Assembly (NCBI RefSeq): GCF_000685275.1 | Contig: NZ_ARYK01000007.1 | Span: forward strand, 96,786-160,785 | Direction of reading: 5' to 3' | Source of the DNA: Hyphomonas johnsonii MHS-2 | GTDB taxonomy: Bacteria; Pseudomonadota; Alphaproteobacteria; Caulobacterales; Hyphomonadaceae | Length of the DNA: 64,000 nt | Part shown: piece after piece, positions 35,804-44,924 of the stretch | Layout: the number at the start of each line of letters is the position of its first letter | How positions within the stretch are numbered: position 1 is the stretch's first letter | The notes under the pieces: generated by a model | Databases searched by the model: none | Told to the model about the DNA's origin: nothing | What the model saw: the letters and a program-made list of their open reading frames with translations, nothing else | Made by a program: the position numbers and the translations under genes

Positions 35804-37906
35804 ATGAAATCCTTCCCGTTCGCGCTGCCGCTCGCTGGTCTGGCACTGATGGCTGCCGCCTGCGCACCAGCCGATGGAAAGGCCGAGACGCCGGTGCCGG
35901 CGCCGGTCAACACGCTTGAAACAGAAGCGAAGGCGATGATGGCGGACGTTGTTCTGGCCCCCGTCAGCGCGGACGCATTTTCGATTCGCTGCGACAATTC
36001 CCTCGACCTCATGAACAAGATGATCGCCGAAATGGAGGGGCGCGATTCGGTCGCCGACGCCGCCGATATCAAGTTCCTCGATACAATCACGAATCTCGGC
36101 TATTCGGTCGGTTTTGGCGAAGCGAGCGTCGTGGCCGAGGCGAACCCGGATGCCACGCTGCGTGCAGCGGGCGACCTCTGTCTGCAACGCACGTCCGATG
36201 TGCTGACGCGGCTCAGCCTGTCCAGGCCGATCTACGACCGCCTCGCCGCAATGGATGCAACGACCCTCACCGCGCGCGAGGCTTTCCTTCTGGCCCGCAC
36301 CCTGCGCGACTATCGCCGGTCCGGAATCGATAAGGACGAAGAAACCCGCGACAAGGTCCGCACCCTGAATGCTGAACTTGCCGAGATCAGTTCCGAGTTC
36401 AGCAGGAACCTGCGTGAAATCCAGGGGTCGATCCAACTGGACTCTGTCACAGCACTCGACGGTCTGCCTCAGGACTATATCGACGCGCACCAGCCTGATG
36501 AAAATGGCAAGATCACCATCACGACCGACTATCCTGATACCGGTCCGGTGTTCAACTATGCCAAAAACGACTCCCTGCGGCGCGATCTGTCTCTCGCAAC
36601 GGGCAACCGCGCCTGGCCCGAAAATGTCGCCCCCCTCCGCCGGCTGCTTGAGAAGCGCTATGAACTGGCCACCCTGCTCGGCTATCCGAACTGGGCCGCC
36701 TACATCACCGAAGACAAGATGACCGGATCGCCCCAAGTGGCCGAGGCTTTCCTGTCACGTGTCGAAGCGGCCGCGACCGATGCCGCCGGGATCGAACATG
36801 AGCGGCTTCTCGCCAAGCTCAACGAAACCCAGCCGGATGCGACGACCGTTCCAGAATGGAGCAGCTCCTACCTCTCCGAACAGATCCGCCAGTCGGATTA
36901 CGCGCTCGATTCCCAGGAAGTCCGCCAGTATTTCGCCTATGACAATGTCCGCGCGGGCATCTTCTCGCTGGTCGAGGATCTGTTCGGCGTCCAGATCACG
37001 CCTTGGGAAGACGCACCCGTCTGGGATGCCAGTGTCACTGCGCATGAAATGCACCGCAATGGGGAGCTGATCGGCCGCTTCTTCCTCGACATGCATCCCC
37101 GCGACGGCAAGTACAAACATGCCGCCGCCTTCCCGGTCCGCTTCGGGCCGACATCCGACGGTGTTCCGGTAGGGGTCCTGATATGCAACTTCCCAGCCGG
37201 TGACCACACAACCGGCCTCATGGAGCATCGCCAGGTGGAGACGTTCCTCCACGAATTTGGCCACCTCATCCACCAGATGTTCTCCGGCCAACCGGATTTC
37301 GCCAATCTCAGCATGAGCAATCTGGAATGGGACTTCATCGAAGCCCCTTCCCAGATGCTGGAAAACTGGGTCTGGGACTATGATACGCTCGCCAAATTCG
37401 CCGTGAATGCAGACGGCGAGACCATCCCGCGCGACCTGGTCGAGAAGATGAATGCCGCCCGCGATTTCGGCACTGGCCTCGGCACACTGCGCCAGCTGAC
37501 ATACGCCTATATATCACTTGATTATTATAACCGGCCGCCTGACGAAGTTGACTTCGACGACATCTGGAACGAACGCGAGTCTGCCCTCAGCCCGTTCGAA
37601 ATCCTGCCCGACACACATCGCTATGCCAGCCTCGGGCACCTCGATGGATACTCCGCAATCGTATATACGTACCAATGGTCGCTCGCGATCTCGACAGACC
37701 TGTTCACGGAATTCGAAAAGAATGGCCTGCGCGACCTGGAAACCGCCGCGCGTTACCGCGACATGGTCCTCGCGCCCGGCTCATCGAAACCGGCCGCCCA
37801 ACTCGTACACGACTTCCTCGGCCGCGACTGGACCCCGGAAGCTTACGAGAAGAAGCTGATCGACGCGGCGAAATCAGAAGCGCCAATGAAGAAGAAGAAG
37901 AAATAG
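35804..37906 (+). CDS. M3 family zinc metallopeptidase lipoprotein
   Basis: This 700-residue protein has a lipoprotein signal (LMAAAC) and the zinc motif HEFGHLIHQMFS starting at residue 483. The third ligand is expected in DFIEAPSQMLENW about 30 residues later. These define the M3 peptidases (thimet oligopeptidase, Dcp, oligopeptidase A), here exported and membrane-anchored. The ATG at 35804 has AAGGAA seven bases upstream; an in-frame ATG at 35786 would hide the signal peptide. The C-terminus is a run of lysines after MK. It probably trims peptides in the periplasm. The DUF1272 gene follows after eight bases. Confidence 0.92.
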   Translation: MKSFPFALPLAGLALMAAACAPADGKAETPVPAPVNTLETEAKAMMADVVLAPVSADAFSIRCDNSLDLMNKMIAEMEGRDSVADAADIKFLDTITNLGYSVGFGEASVVAEANPDATLRAAGDLCLQRTSDVLTRLSLSRPIYDRLAAMDATTLTAREAFLLARTLRDYRRSGIDKDEETRDKVRTLNAELAEISSEFSRNLREIQGSIQLDSVTALDGLPQDYIDAHQPDENGKITITTDYPDTGPVFNYAKNDSLRRDLSLATGNRAWPENVAPLRRLLEKRYELATLLGYPNWAAYITEDKMTGSPQVAEAFLSRVEAAATDAAGIEHERLLAKLNETQPDATTVPEWSSSYLSEQIRQSDYALDSQEVRQYFAYDNVRAGIFSLVEDLFGVQITPWEDAPVWDASVTAHEMHRNGELIGRFFLDMHPRDGKYKHAAAFPVRFGPTSDGVPVGVLICNFPAGDHTTGLMEHRQVETFLHEFGHLIHQMFSGQPDFANLSMSNLEWDFIEAPSQMLENWVWDYDTLAKFAVNADGETIPRDLVEKMNAARDFGTGLGTLRQLTYAYISLDYYNRPPDEVDFDDIWNERESALSPFEILPDTHRYASLGHLDGYSAIVYTYQWSLAISTDLFTEFEKNGLRDLETAARYRDMVLAPGSSKPAAQLVHDFLGRDWTPEAYEKKLIDAAKSEAPMKKKKK

Positions 37907-37914
37907 GCCAGCCC

Positions 37915-38142
37915 ATGCTTGAGATGCGCCCCAATTGTGAACGCTGCGATGCGGATGTCGCGCCCGACGCGGTCGGGGCCTTCATCTGCTCGTTCGAATG
38001 CACGTTCTGCGCTGATTGCGCAGACGGCCCGCTGGATGGTGTCTGCCCCAATTGCGGCGGCGATCTCGAGCCGCGCCCGATGCGCAAGGGCATGGCACTG
38101 GCCAACTATCCTGCAAGTACGCAGCGCGTCGGGCCAAAGTAA
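37915..38142 (+). CDS. DUF1272 zinc-ribbon protein
   Basis: This 75-residue protein starts MLEMRPNCERCD and carries four CxxC-like pairs within 50 residues: NCERCD, CSFECTFC, CADC and CPNCGGDLEPRP. This is the pattern of DUF1272 proteins, small presumed zinc-binding proteins of unknown role. The ATG at 37915 lies eight bases after the M3 peptidase stop, so the two are likely co-transcribed. A longer frame from 37675 overlaps the peptidase and is discarded. Confidence 0.85.
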   Translation: MLEMRPNCERCDADVAPDAVGAFICSFECTFCADCADGPLDGVCPNCGGDLEPRPMRKGMALANYPASTQRVGPK

Positions 38143-38193
38143 CCGCCAGACCCACCTTCCTTCCTGCGTCCGCTTCGGCTAGAGAGCCCGCCC

Positions 38194-38874
38194 ATGGCTG
38201 ACAAGATTCCTCCCCGCGAACGCACGCGCCTCTATCTCATCACCCCCCCGCGCATTCACGACGTGTCCGGCTTTGCCGCGATCCTCGAAGGTGCGCTGGA
38301 AGCTGGCGATGTCGCCAGCCTGCAGATCCGCCTCAAGGGCGAAGACGGCCGGATTGATGTCGCGGCAACGCGCGAGGTCGCGGAAACGGTCATGGCCATG
38401 GCGCAGGCCTACGGCGCCGCCGTCCTCATCAATGACAGTCCGGAACTCGCTGTCGAACTTGGCGCCGATGGTGTCCATGTCGGCCTGGATGATGTGCCGG
38501 TCAAAAAGGCCCGCGAGATCATCGGCGCTGACATGATTCTGGGGGCAACAGCAAAGAACAGCCGGCATGCCGCCATGGCCGCCGGCGAACAGGGCGCAGA
38601 CTATGTCGCCTTCGGCGCCTTCTACCCGACGGGCACCAAGGCCGGCACCGTACCGGCAGAGCTGGAACTGCTCGAGTTCTGGCAGGCCACGATGGAGCTT
38701 CCCTGCGTGGCCATAGGCGGCATCACGGTCGACAATGCCGCCACCCTGGTCACCGCCGGGGCAGATTTCCTGGCGGTTTCAGCCGGTGTGTGGGACCATC
38801 CTGCAGGTCCCGCATCAGCGGTTGCCGCCTTCAACGCCCTGTTCGACCAGATCGCCGAAGCCAGTCAGCCCTAG
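38194..38874 (+). CDS. thiE: Thiamine-phosphate synthase
   Basis: This 226-residue protein is a TIM-barrel enzyme that joins HMP-pyrophosphate and thiazole phosphate to thiamine phosphate. Family motifs are LQIRLKG (the Q-x-R-x-K signature), VLINDSPELA, GADGVHVGLDD, FGAFYPTGTKAGT with the phosphate-binding TGTK, and CVAIGGITVDNA. In GVHVGLDD a Leu replaces the usual Gln (GVHLGQED), a small departure near the active site. It stands alone, with no other thiamine gene or TPP riboswitch next to it. Confidence 0.9.
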   Translation: MADKIPPRERTRLYLITPPRIHDVSGFAAILEGALEAGDVASLQIRLKGEDGRIDVAATREVAETVMAMAQAYGAAVLINDSPELAVELGADGVHVGLDDVPVKKAREIIGADMILGATAKNSRHAAMAAGEQGADYVAFGAFYPTGTKAGTVPAELELLEFWQATMELPCVAIGGITVDNAATLVTAGADFLAVSAGVWDHPAGPASAVAAFNALFDQIAEASQP

Positions 38875-38878
38875 TGGG

Positions 38879-39187
38879 CTAGGCGCCTGGCTTGCCGGGG
38901 GCAATGCCCAGCTGGTGGTTCTTCATGTCGCGAATATCGTCGCTGATGCGGAAGAACAGCAGATACAGCTCGCACATGAAACGCCACATCACGACACCGA
39001 CCACGGCACCAACCAGCGACATGACGATCATGCCGAGGCCCTGCATCACGCCGAAGCGCATGGCGGCAATACCACCGACGAAGCTGACGAGCGCAAAAAT
39101 CGCGATCCCCGCAAGGCCCAGAAAGTACAGAACCTTGATCAGGGTCGTCCCGATCAGATTGTCGAAATTCAGAAAACGCGAAATCAT
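38879..39187 (-). CDS. DUF4282 membrane protein
   Basis: From the ATG at 39187 the protein has 102 residues and two strong hydrophobic helices (about 13-37 and 45-70). It starts MISRFLNFDNLIG, and MWRFMCELYLLFFRISDDI follows the second helix; both are DUF4282 features. GGGAGGG lies seven bases upstream on the minus strand, which fixes the start; a longer frame to 39304 has no support. It converges on thiE with only four bases between the stops. Function is unknown. Confidence 0.82.
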   Translation of the reverse strand: MISRFLNFDNLIGTTLIKVLYFLGLAGIAIFALVSFVGGIAAMRFGVMQGLGMIVMSLVGAVVGVVMWRFMCELYLLFFRISDDIRDMKNHQLGIAPGKPGA

Positions 39188-39363
39188 TACAAGGCCCTCC
39201 CACTGCCAAATTGTATAACCCAGATTACAACTAATATGTCCGTCGGCAAGAGGGCCTCCCCCCAAAGGCGAAATTCGCCCGGCGCAGTCGAAACACGCCC
39301 GCATGCTTGACCCTTGCGCGGCAAAGGCTTACGTCGCGCCAAACCCCATTCAGGATGCCATCA

Positions 39364-39930
39364 ATGCCCAAGATCAATGGTAATGAAATCAAGCCCGGCA
39401 ATGTGATCGAATATGAAGGCACTGTCTGGCGCGCGATCAAGACCATGGCCGTCAAGCCCGGCAAGGGCGGCGCGTTCAACCAGGTCGAGCTTCGCAATCT
39501 GTTCAACGGATCGAAATCCAACACCCGCTTTCGTGCCAACGAATCGGTCGAGCGGGTGCGCCTCGAGCAGAAAGAGTTCCAGTTCCTCTTCGCCGACGAG
39601 AACGCCTTCACGTTCATGGACACTGAGAACTACGAGCAGATCATGATTGAGCGCGACTTCATCGGCGACCAGGGTGCCTTCCTTCAGGATGGCATGATGG
39701 TGCAGATCGAATTCTACGGCGAGCGCCCGATCGGTGTCGCCCTGCCCGACCAGGTCATCCTTGAAATTCTCGAGACCGAGCCGGTCGTCAAAGGCCAGAC
39801 GGCGGCCAACAGCTTCAAGCCCGCCATGTGCACCGGCGATATCCGCGTCCTCGTTCCACCCTTCGTCGGAGTCGGCGAACGCATCGTCGTCCAGACCGCC
39901 GACAGCACCTACCTGCGCCGCGCAGACTAG
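39364..39930 (+). CDS. efp: Elongation factor P
   Basis: This 188-residue protein has the three beta-barrel domains of EF-P. It begins [19 protein letters not shown]; the modified lysine position is K34 in VKPGKGGAF; and the C-terminal domain is [30 protein letters not shown]. It rescues ribosomes stalled at polyproline stretches. A start three codons earlier (39355) is possible. No gene for the lysine-modifying enzyme EpmA is in the window. suhB follows after 12 bases. Confidence 0.96.
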   Translation: MPKINGNEIKPGNVIEYEGTVWRAIKTMAVKPGKGGAFNQVELRNLFNGSKSNTRFRANESVERVRLEQKEFQFLFADENAFTFMDTENYEQIMIERDFIGDQGAFLQDGMMVQIEFYGERPIGVALPDQVILEILETEPVVKGQTAANSFKPAMCTGDIRVLVPPFVGVGERIVVQTADSTYLRRAD

Positions 39931-39942
39931 TCAGGACCCCTC

Positions 39943-40764
39943 ATGTCGAAACCCTCCCCCGTCGGCTCTGTCATGATCGCCGCTGCCCGCGCCGCTGGCC
40001 GGGCGCTCGCGCGCGATTTCGGGGAAGTGGAAAACCTCCAGGTCTCCAAGAAAGGTCCCGGTGACTTCGTCTCGAACGCTGATCACCGCGCCGAGGAAAT
40101 CATCTACGCCCAGCTCTCCAAGGCCCGCCCCGGCTATGGCTTCGTGATGGAAGAGCGCGGCATTGTCGAAGGCAGTGACAAGTCCAACCGCTTCATCGTC
40201 GACCCGCTCGACGGCACACTGAACTTCCTGCACGGCCAGCCGCATTACTCAGTGTCGATCGCGCTCGAGCGTGAGGGCCAGCTGCTGACCGGCGTCGTCT
40301 TTGACGTCGCAAAGAACGAGATATTCTGGGCAGAGACGGGCCGCGGCGCCTGGCTCGAACAGCGCAAGCTGCGCGTCGCAACCCGCCGCAAGCTGAGCGA
40401 ATCCGTTATTGCCACCGGCACGCCCTGGATCGGCAAGTCGGAAGCCGCCCATGTCAGCTTTGCCCGCGAAATTGCCGCCATGACCCCGGTCTGCGCCGGC
40501 ATCCGCCGCTATGGCTCCGCCGCACTCGACCTTGCATGGATCGCGGCCGGCCGCTTCGATGGTTTCTGGGAACGTGACCTGAAGCCGTGGGACATCGCTG
40601 CCGGCATCGTGCTGGTGCGTGAGGCCGGCGGCTTCGTCGAAGAGATCGACGGCGGCGATGTGCTGAAGACCGGCTCGATCGTCGCCGGCAACGAGGATAT
40701 CCTGCCCCTGGTGCAGAAACAGATCCGTCACGCAGGCGCATTCGGCAAGGCGGCCTCGGTCTAG
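39943..40764 (+). CDS. suhB: Inositol monophosphatase family protein SuhB
   Basis: This 273-residue enzyme has the IMPase motifs EERG near residue 70, DPLDGTLNFLHG near 87 and WDIAAGIVLVREAGG near 210. DGTLNF and the length indicate SuhB rather than CysQ. In E. coli SuhB also binds RNA polymerase with NusA in rRNA antitermination; here nusA lies 16 kb away. The gene follows efp closely, probably in one transcript. Confidence 0.92.
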   Translation: MSKPSPVGSVMIAAARAAGRALARDFGEVENLQVSKKGPGDFVSNADHRAEEIIYAQLSKARPGYGFVMEERGIVEGSDKSNRFIVDPLDGTLNFLHGQPHYSVSIALEREGQLLTGVVFDVAKNEIFWAETGRGAWLEQRKLRVATRRKLSESVIATGTPWIGKSEAAHVSFAREIAAMTPVCAGIRRYGSAALDLAWIAAGRFDGFWERDLKPWDIAAGIVLVREAGGFVEEIDGGDVLKTGSIVAGNEDILPLVQKQIRHAGAFGKAASV

Positions 40765-40838
40765 ATCACCACGAAAGCCATAAGTGACACCTGCGTCATG
40801 TATTGTCGCATTCACGTTCCCGGGTTATCGTTTTCCGC

Positions 40839-42332
40839 ATGACTCAGACAGACACAGACGTACTCATCATCGGCGCGGGCCTTTCAGGTATCGGCGCAGC
40901 GGTTCACCTCACCAAGCGCTGCCCCGGCAAGACGTACAAGATCGTTGAGCAGCGCGGCGCCATTGGCGGTACGTGGGACCTGTTCCGCTATCCGGGCATC
41001 CGCTCTGACAGCGACATGCATACGCTGGGCTACAATTTCAAACCCTGGACCGAGGCCAAGGCGATCGCCGACGGCCCGTCAATCCGCAAATATGTCCGCA
41101 AGACGGCGGATGAATACAACATCAATGACAAGATCACCTTCAACACAAAGGTCGTGGCCGCCAACTGGTCGAGCGATGACCAGGCCTGGCACGTCACGAC
41201 CGAAGACCAGACCGGCGCCCGCGAACGGCTGACCTGCCGCTTCCTGTTCCTCTGCGGCGGTTACTACAATTACGATCAGGGCTACCGGCCCGAGTTCCCG
41301 GAAGAAGCCAGCTTCAAGGGCGAGATACTCCATCCCCAACACTGGCCCGAAGATCTCGACTATACCGGCAAGAAGGTCGTCGTCATCGGCTCCGGCGCCA
41401 CCGCGATGACACTTGTCCCCGCGATGACCGACAAGGCCGCTCATGTCACCATGCTGCAACGCTCGCCGACCTATGTCGTCTCGCGCCCGGCAGTCGACAA
41501 GCTTGCCAACTCGCTACGGAAATTCCTGCCAGCGGGCTTGGCCTACGGGCTCATCCGTTGGCGCAATGTGCTGTTCCAGCAATTCTTCTTCCGCCAGACC
41601 CGCGCCCATCCGGACAAGGCCCGCGAACGCCTGCTCGGCATGGTCCGCGAGGAACTGGGCCCCGATTATGACGTGGAGAAACATTTCACGCCCTCATACA
41701 ATCCGTGGGAGCAGCGTCTCTGCCTTGTTCCCGACGCGGACCTGTTCGAAGCCCTGAAGTCCGGCAAGGCCTCGGTCGCGACTGACCACATTGCCCGCTT
41801 CACCGAAACCGGTATCGAGCTGAAGTCCGGCGAAACGCTCGATGCCGACATCATCGTCACGGCCACCGGGCTCAATCTGCAATACATGAACGGCATCGAC
41901 GTCAGCATCGACGGCGCAAAGGCCGCACCGGGCTCGCTGCTGAACTACAAGGGCGTGATGGTGTCCAACATACCGAACCTCGCAATCACGTTCGGCTATA
42001 CCAATGCCTCATGGACACTGAAAGCGGACCTCACGTCCGAATATGTCTGCCGCCTGATCAATTTCATGGATGCTCATGACTATGCGTCAGCCATGCCCAA
42101 GCTCGACAGCTTCCCGAACGATACTGACCCGTTTGTCGACTTCTCGTCCGGCTATTTCCAGCGCGTGATGGACAAGTTCCCCCGCCAGCACAAGGAAAAG
42201 CCCTGGAAGCTCAACCAGAACTACACCGCCGACATGATGAACCTGCGCTATGGCCGGATCGATGACGGCGTGCTGGAATTCGAGACCGAAAAGGCCGAGG
42301 TCAAGCAACCGGTTCTTCAGGCGGCAGAATAG
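40839..42332 (+). CDS. Flavin-containing (Baeyer-Villiger-type) monooxygenase
   Basis: From the ATG at 40839 the protein has 497 residues. FAD-binding GAGLSGIG is near residue 13, the NADPH-binding GSGATA near 186, and between them FKGEILHPQHWPED matches the BVMO fingerprint FxGxxxHxxxW(P/D). YPGIRSDSDMHTLGY is another family feature. It would insert oxygen next to a ketone to form an ester, or oxidise a heteroatom. Substrate is unknown. A TTG frame from 40803 adds 12 residues and is not supported. The esterase at 21696 could hydrolyse such an ester, but the two are far apart. Confidence 0.9.
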   Translation: MTQTDTDVLIIGAGLSGIGAAVHLTKRCPGKTYKIVEQRGAIGGTWDLFRYPGIRSDSDMHTLGYNFKPWTEAKAIADGPSIRKYVRKTADEYNINDKITFNTKVVAANWSSDDQAWHVTTEDQTGARERLTCRFLFLCGGYYNYDQGYRPEFPEEASFKGEILHPQHWPEDLDYTGKKVVVIGSGATAMTLVPAMTDKAAHVTMLQRSPTYVVSRPAVDKLANSLRKFLPAGLAYGLIRWRNVLFQQFFFRQTRAHPDKARERLLGMVREELGPDYDVEKHFTPSYNPWEQRLCLVPDADLFEALKSGKASVATDHIARFTETGIELKSGETLDADIIVTATGLNLQYMNGIDVSIDGAKAAPGSLLNYKGVMVSNIPNLAITFGYTNASWTLKADLTSEYVCRLINFMDAHDYASAMPKLDSFPNDTDPFVDFSSGYFQRVMDKFPRQHKEKPWKLNQNYTADMMNLRYGRIDDGVLEFETEKAEVKQPVLQAAE

Positions 42333-42415
42333 TCCTTCCCGCCACCCCATATAATCCCGGGCAAGGTTCACCTATACTACGTCCATATGGGGCAACCGGA
42401 CGAAGGAGTATCCGC

Positions 42416-42574
42416 ATGTGGCTTTGGCTTTTATGGTGGTGTGTTGACGATCACCTCGCAGCGGCGGTGGGCGCGCCCGGCCTGGGTGAACTGCCCATCT
42501 GGGTTCCGCTGATCCTGTCGCTCGCCTTCGCCTTCACCATTGATGGCAAGGTGAAGAAGCTGCGCAAGGGCTAG
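42416..42574 (+). CDS. Small tryptophan-rich membrane protein (52 aa)
   Basis: This short frame is well supported: AAGGAGTA lies seven bases before the ATG. The protein starts MWLWLLWWCVDDHLAAAVG and continues with LPIWVPLILSLAFAFTI, a clear transmembrane helix, and a basic end KVKKLRKG. The first segment is very rich in Trp and Leu and may be a second membrane helix. I know no family. The TAG stop overlaps the stop of the convergent exporter gene in CTAG. Confidence 0.7.
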   Translation: MWLWLLWWCVDDHLAAAVGAPGLGELPIWVPLILSLAFAFTIDGKVKKLRKG

Positions 42575-44409
42575 GCCTGCTCGCTCGCGAACTGAAGTTC
42601 AGCCAGCCGTGCATACAGCCCACCCTTGGCGACCAGTTCATCATGCGTGCCTTCCTCGACGATTCGCCCCTGCTCCATGACCACGATCCGGTCGGCCCGT
42701 CGCACCGTCGACAGGCGGTGGGCGATGACCAGCGTCGTGCGTCCCTCGGCGGCATTCGCAATCGCGCGGCGCACGGCAGCTTCGCTCTCGGAATCAAGCG
42801 CCGAGGTCGCCTCGTCCAGCAACAGGACCGGCGCATCCCGTACCAGCGCCCTGGCCAGTGCCACGCGCTGCCTTTGGCCACCCGACAGGCTGCGGCCCTT
42901 CTGGCCCAGATCCGTTGCCAGGCCATCCTTCGCGGCGAGGAATTCCATGGCTTCGGCCATGCGCGCGGCATGTTCCAGCAGCTTTTCGTCCGGATTGTCG
43001 GTTCCGAAGGCAATATTGTCTGCCGCCGTACCCGTGAACAGGGCCGATTCCTGCGGCGCATAGGCAAACTGGTGACGCCAGTCGCCGGGTGACGCAGTCA
43101 CTGATGACACACCGTCCAGCAACACCTTCCCGGCCTGCGGATCGAACAGGCGCAGTGCCAGGCGGAACACGGTTGTCTTGCCCGCGCCACTTGGCCCGAC
43201 CAGCGCGACGAATTCGCCCGGCTTCACAGTCAGCGAGAAATCCTCCAGCGCCGAAAGCGTTTCGTCACCATAGCGGAACGTCACATGGTCGAATGTCAGC
43301 GCGCCGGTCACCTTGGCCGGCAGCGCGACGGGATGTTCCGGCGCATCGATCTCGATCGCTGTATTCAGCACTTCGGCCGCCCTGTCCGCTGCGCCGGCGG
43401 CCCGCATCACCTCACCATAGACTTCTGCCAGCATGCCGATGCCCGAGCCGGCATAGAGCGCATACATCACCATCGACGCGAGATTGCCGAATGTCATTTC
43501 GCCGGTTGCCACGCCGCGTGCGCCGAGCCACAGCACACCGACAAAGCCGCCGAACAGCAGCACAGACACCATCACGATCATCACTGCCCGCGCGCCGATC
43601 CGCTTCATCGCGGCCTCGAACGTCGCCTCGATGGCGGTCGTGAACGAGGCAAGCCGCCCTTCTTCACGGCCATAGGCTTGCACCAGTTCAATCGCATCCA
43701 GGGCTTCAGCGGCTTCTGCGCCGGCGTCTGACAGGCGCGACTGTGCCCGGTTCGACATTTTCCGGATGATCCGGCCGATGCCCATCACCGGCAGGACCGC
43801 CACCGGCAGCATTGCCAGGAGGGTCAGGCCAAGCTGCCAGTTGACCACCAGCATCATCGTGAGCGCACCGGTCGTCGTCAGCAGCGTGCGTGCGGCCAGC
43901 GAGGCCGACGAGCCGAGGAAGGTCTCGATCAGGGTGATATCCGCCGTCAGGCGCGACACAGCCTCGCCTGAGCGCATTCTGGAATGATAGGCGGGTGAGA
44001 GCTTCAGGAGGTGGGCATAGAGGTCACGGCGCAGGTCAGCCGCCACCCGTTCGCCGAACCGCGACACGAAATAGAACCGCACCGCTCCCAGCAGGCCCGA
44101 GGCAACCGCCGCGATGAACACCCACAGGAACGCTTCATTGATGAGCGCCAGAAGGGTCTCGACATTGCCTCCGGCAGAGCGACCGGCGTCCGCCGCACGC
44201 CCCAGGAGGATCGGAATGAACAGGCTGGCGGCGGCGGCCGTGAACAGGAAAACCACCGCGACACTGACCGTCACCCAATGTTTCTTGAAATAAGGCAACA
44301 GCAGCGTCAGTGGCTTCAGGCTGCGCCCCTTCGGGCGCGCAATGCCTTCCCCGCCCTCGGGAAGCGTCGTGCGGCGGTCCTCGACGAGGCTGGTTTCTGT
44401 ATCGGCCAT
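42571..44409 (-). CDS. ABC exporter half-transporter (MsbA-like)
   Basis: This 612-residue protein combines a six-helix exporter domain (about 35-330) with a C-terminal ATPase. The ATPase has Walker A GPSGAGKTT near residue 405, the Q-loop YAPQESALF, the signature LSGGQRQR and Walker B VLLLDEATSALD, then a switch His in IAHRLSTV. It would work as a homodimer and export a lipid, peptide or drug. The N-terminal 25 residues are soluble. No partner gene is next to it except the tiny membrane protein convergent at its 3' end. It is divergent from rpmE. Confidence 0.93.
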   Translation of the reverse strand: MADTETSLVEDRRTTLPEGGEGIARPKGRSLKPLTLLLPYFKKHWVTVSVAVVFLFTAAAASLFIPILLGRAADAGRSAGGNVETLLALINEAFLWVFIAAVASGLLGAVRFYFVSRFGERVAADLRRDLYAHLLKLSPAYHSRMRSGEAVSRLTADITLIETFLGSSASLAARTLLTTTGALTMMLVVNWQLGLTLLAMLPVAVLPVMGIGRIIRKMSNRAQSRLSDAGAEAAEALDAIELVQAYGREEGRLASFTTAIEATFEAAMKRIGARAVMIVMVSVLLFGGFVGVLWLGARGVATGEMTFGNLASMVMYALYAGSGIGMLAEVYGEVMRAAGAADRAAEVLNTAIEIDAPEHPVALPAKVTGALTFDHVTFRYGDETLSALEDFSLTVKPGEFVALVGPSGAGKTTVFRLALRLFDPQAGKVLLDGVSSVTASPGDWRHQFAYAPQESALFTGTAADNIAFGTDNPDEKLLEHAARMAEAMEFLAAKDGLATDLGQKGRSLSGGQRQRVALARALVRDAPVLLLDEATSALDSESEAAVRRAIANAAEGRTTLVIAHRLSTVRRADRIVVMEQGRIVEEGTHDELVAKGGLYARLAELQFASEQA

Positions 44410-44572
44410 AGGGGTTCTTTCCGCTTGCGCGCTTCAAATCGATGCAAGCGCCCCCTTGCAGGGCCGCCCTGTTTCAGATACACGCCGGGCTTCGAAAAAT
44501 GGCTGAGACATGCCGGCGCACCTCGTGCGTAATTCACCCGTTGCACCAAGGCTAGATAGAGAGGCCCGCGCC

Positions 44573-44791
44573 ATGAAAAAAGAAGGGCATCCAGATTATC
44601 ACTTCGTAACTGTGGTGATGACCGACGGAACCGAATACCAGACCCGCTCCACCTATGGCAGCGAAGGCGATAAATTGGTTTTGGACATTGACTCCAAGTC
44701 GCATCCGGCGTGGACTGGCGGCGACGGCAAGTTGCTCGACCGTGGTGGTCGGGTTTCGCGCTTCAAAGACAAGTTCAAGGGCTTCGTGTAG
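44573..44791 (+). CDS. rpmE: 50S ribosomal protein L31
   Basis: This 72-residue protein is L31, with [25 protein letters not shown] at the start and HPAWTGG and [12 protein letters not shown] in the second half. It has no cysteine, so it lacks the zinc-binding CxxC of the C+ type; this is the usual alphaproteobacterial form and not necessarily a zinc-starvation paralogue. The ATG at 44573 is preferred over the frame start at 44510, which would add 21 residues. A strong terminator follows. Confidence 0.95.
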   Translation: MKKEGHPDYHFVTVVMTDGTEYQTRSTYGSEGDKLVLDIDSKSHPAWTGGDGKLLDRGGRVSRFKDKFKGFV

Positions 44792-44828
44792 GCCGACGGG
44801 TCTTTACACGTTGTGTAGAGTGGGAACG

Positions 44829-44853
44829 CCCCGGCCTTATGGCCGGGGTTTTT
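44829..44853 (+). terminator. Intrinsic terminator after rpmE
   Basis: An eight-base GC stem (CCCCGGCC with GGCCGGGG) closes the loop TTAT and is followed by five T. It ends the short rpmE transcript. Confidence 0.9.
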
Positions 44854-44924
44854 CTCTATTGGGCCTGGTGTCCGGGCCCGACCTACGCGGAAATGCAGCG
44901 CCTGACGGCCCCTGGCGCCCGGAT

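Noticed and set aside
39943..40764. suhB and cysQ as a recent duplication
   Set aside because: They share only superfamily motifs (DGTLNF versus DGTREF) and differ elsewhere, as expected for old paralogues.
44422..44450. Seven-base inverted repeat CGCTTGC/GCAAGCG between the ABC exporter and rpmE
   Set aside because: Fifteen-base spacing, no T-run and no link to a known regulator.
44573..44791. Cysteine-free L31 as a zinc-starvation paralogue
   Set aside because: Cysteine-free L31 is the usual form in alphaproteobacteria, and no Zur-like site is visible upstream.
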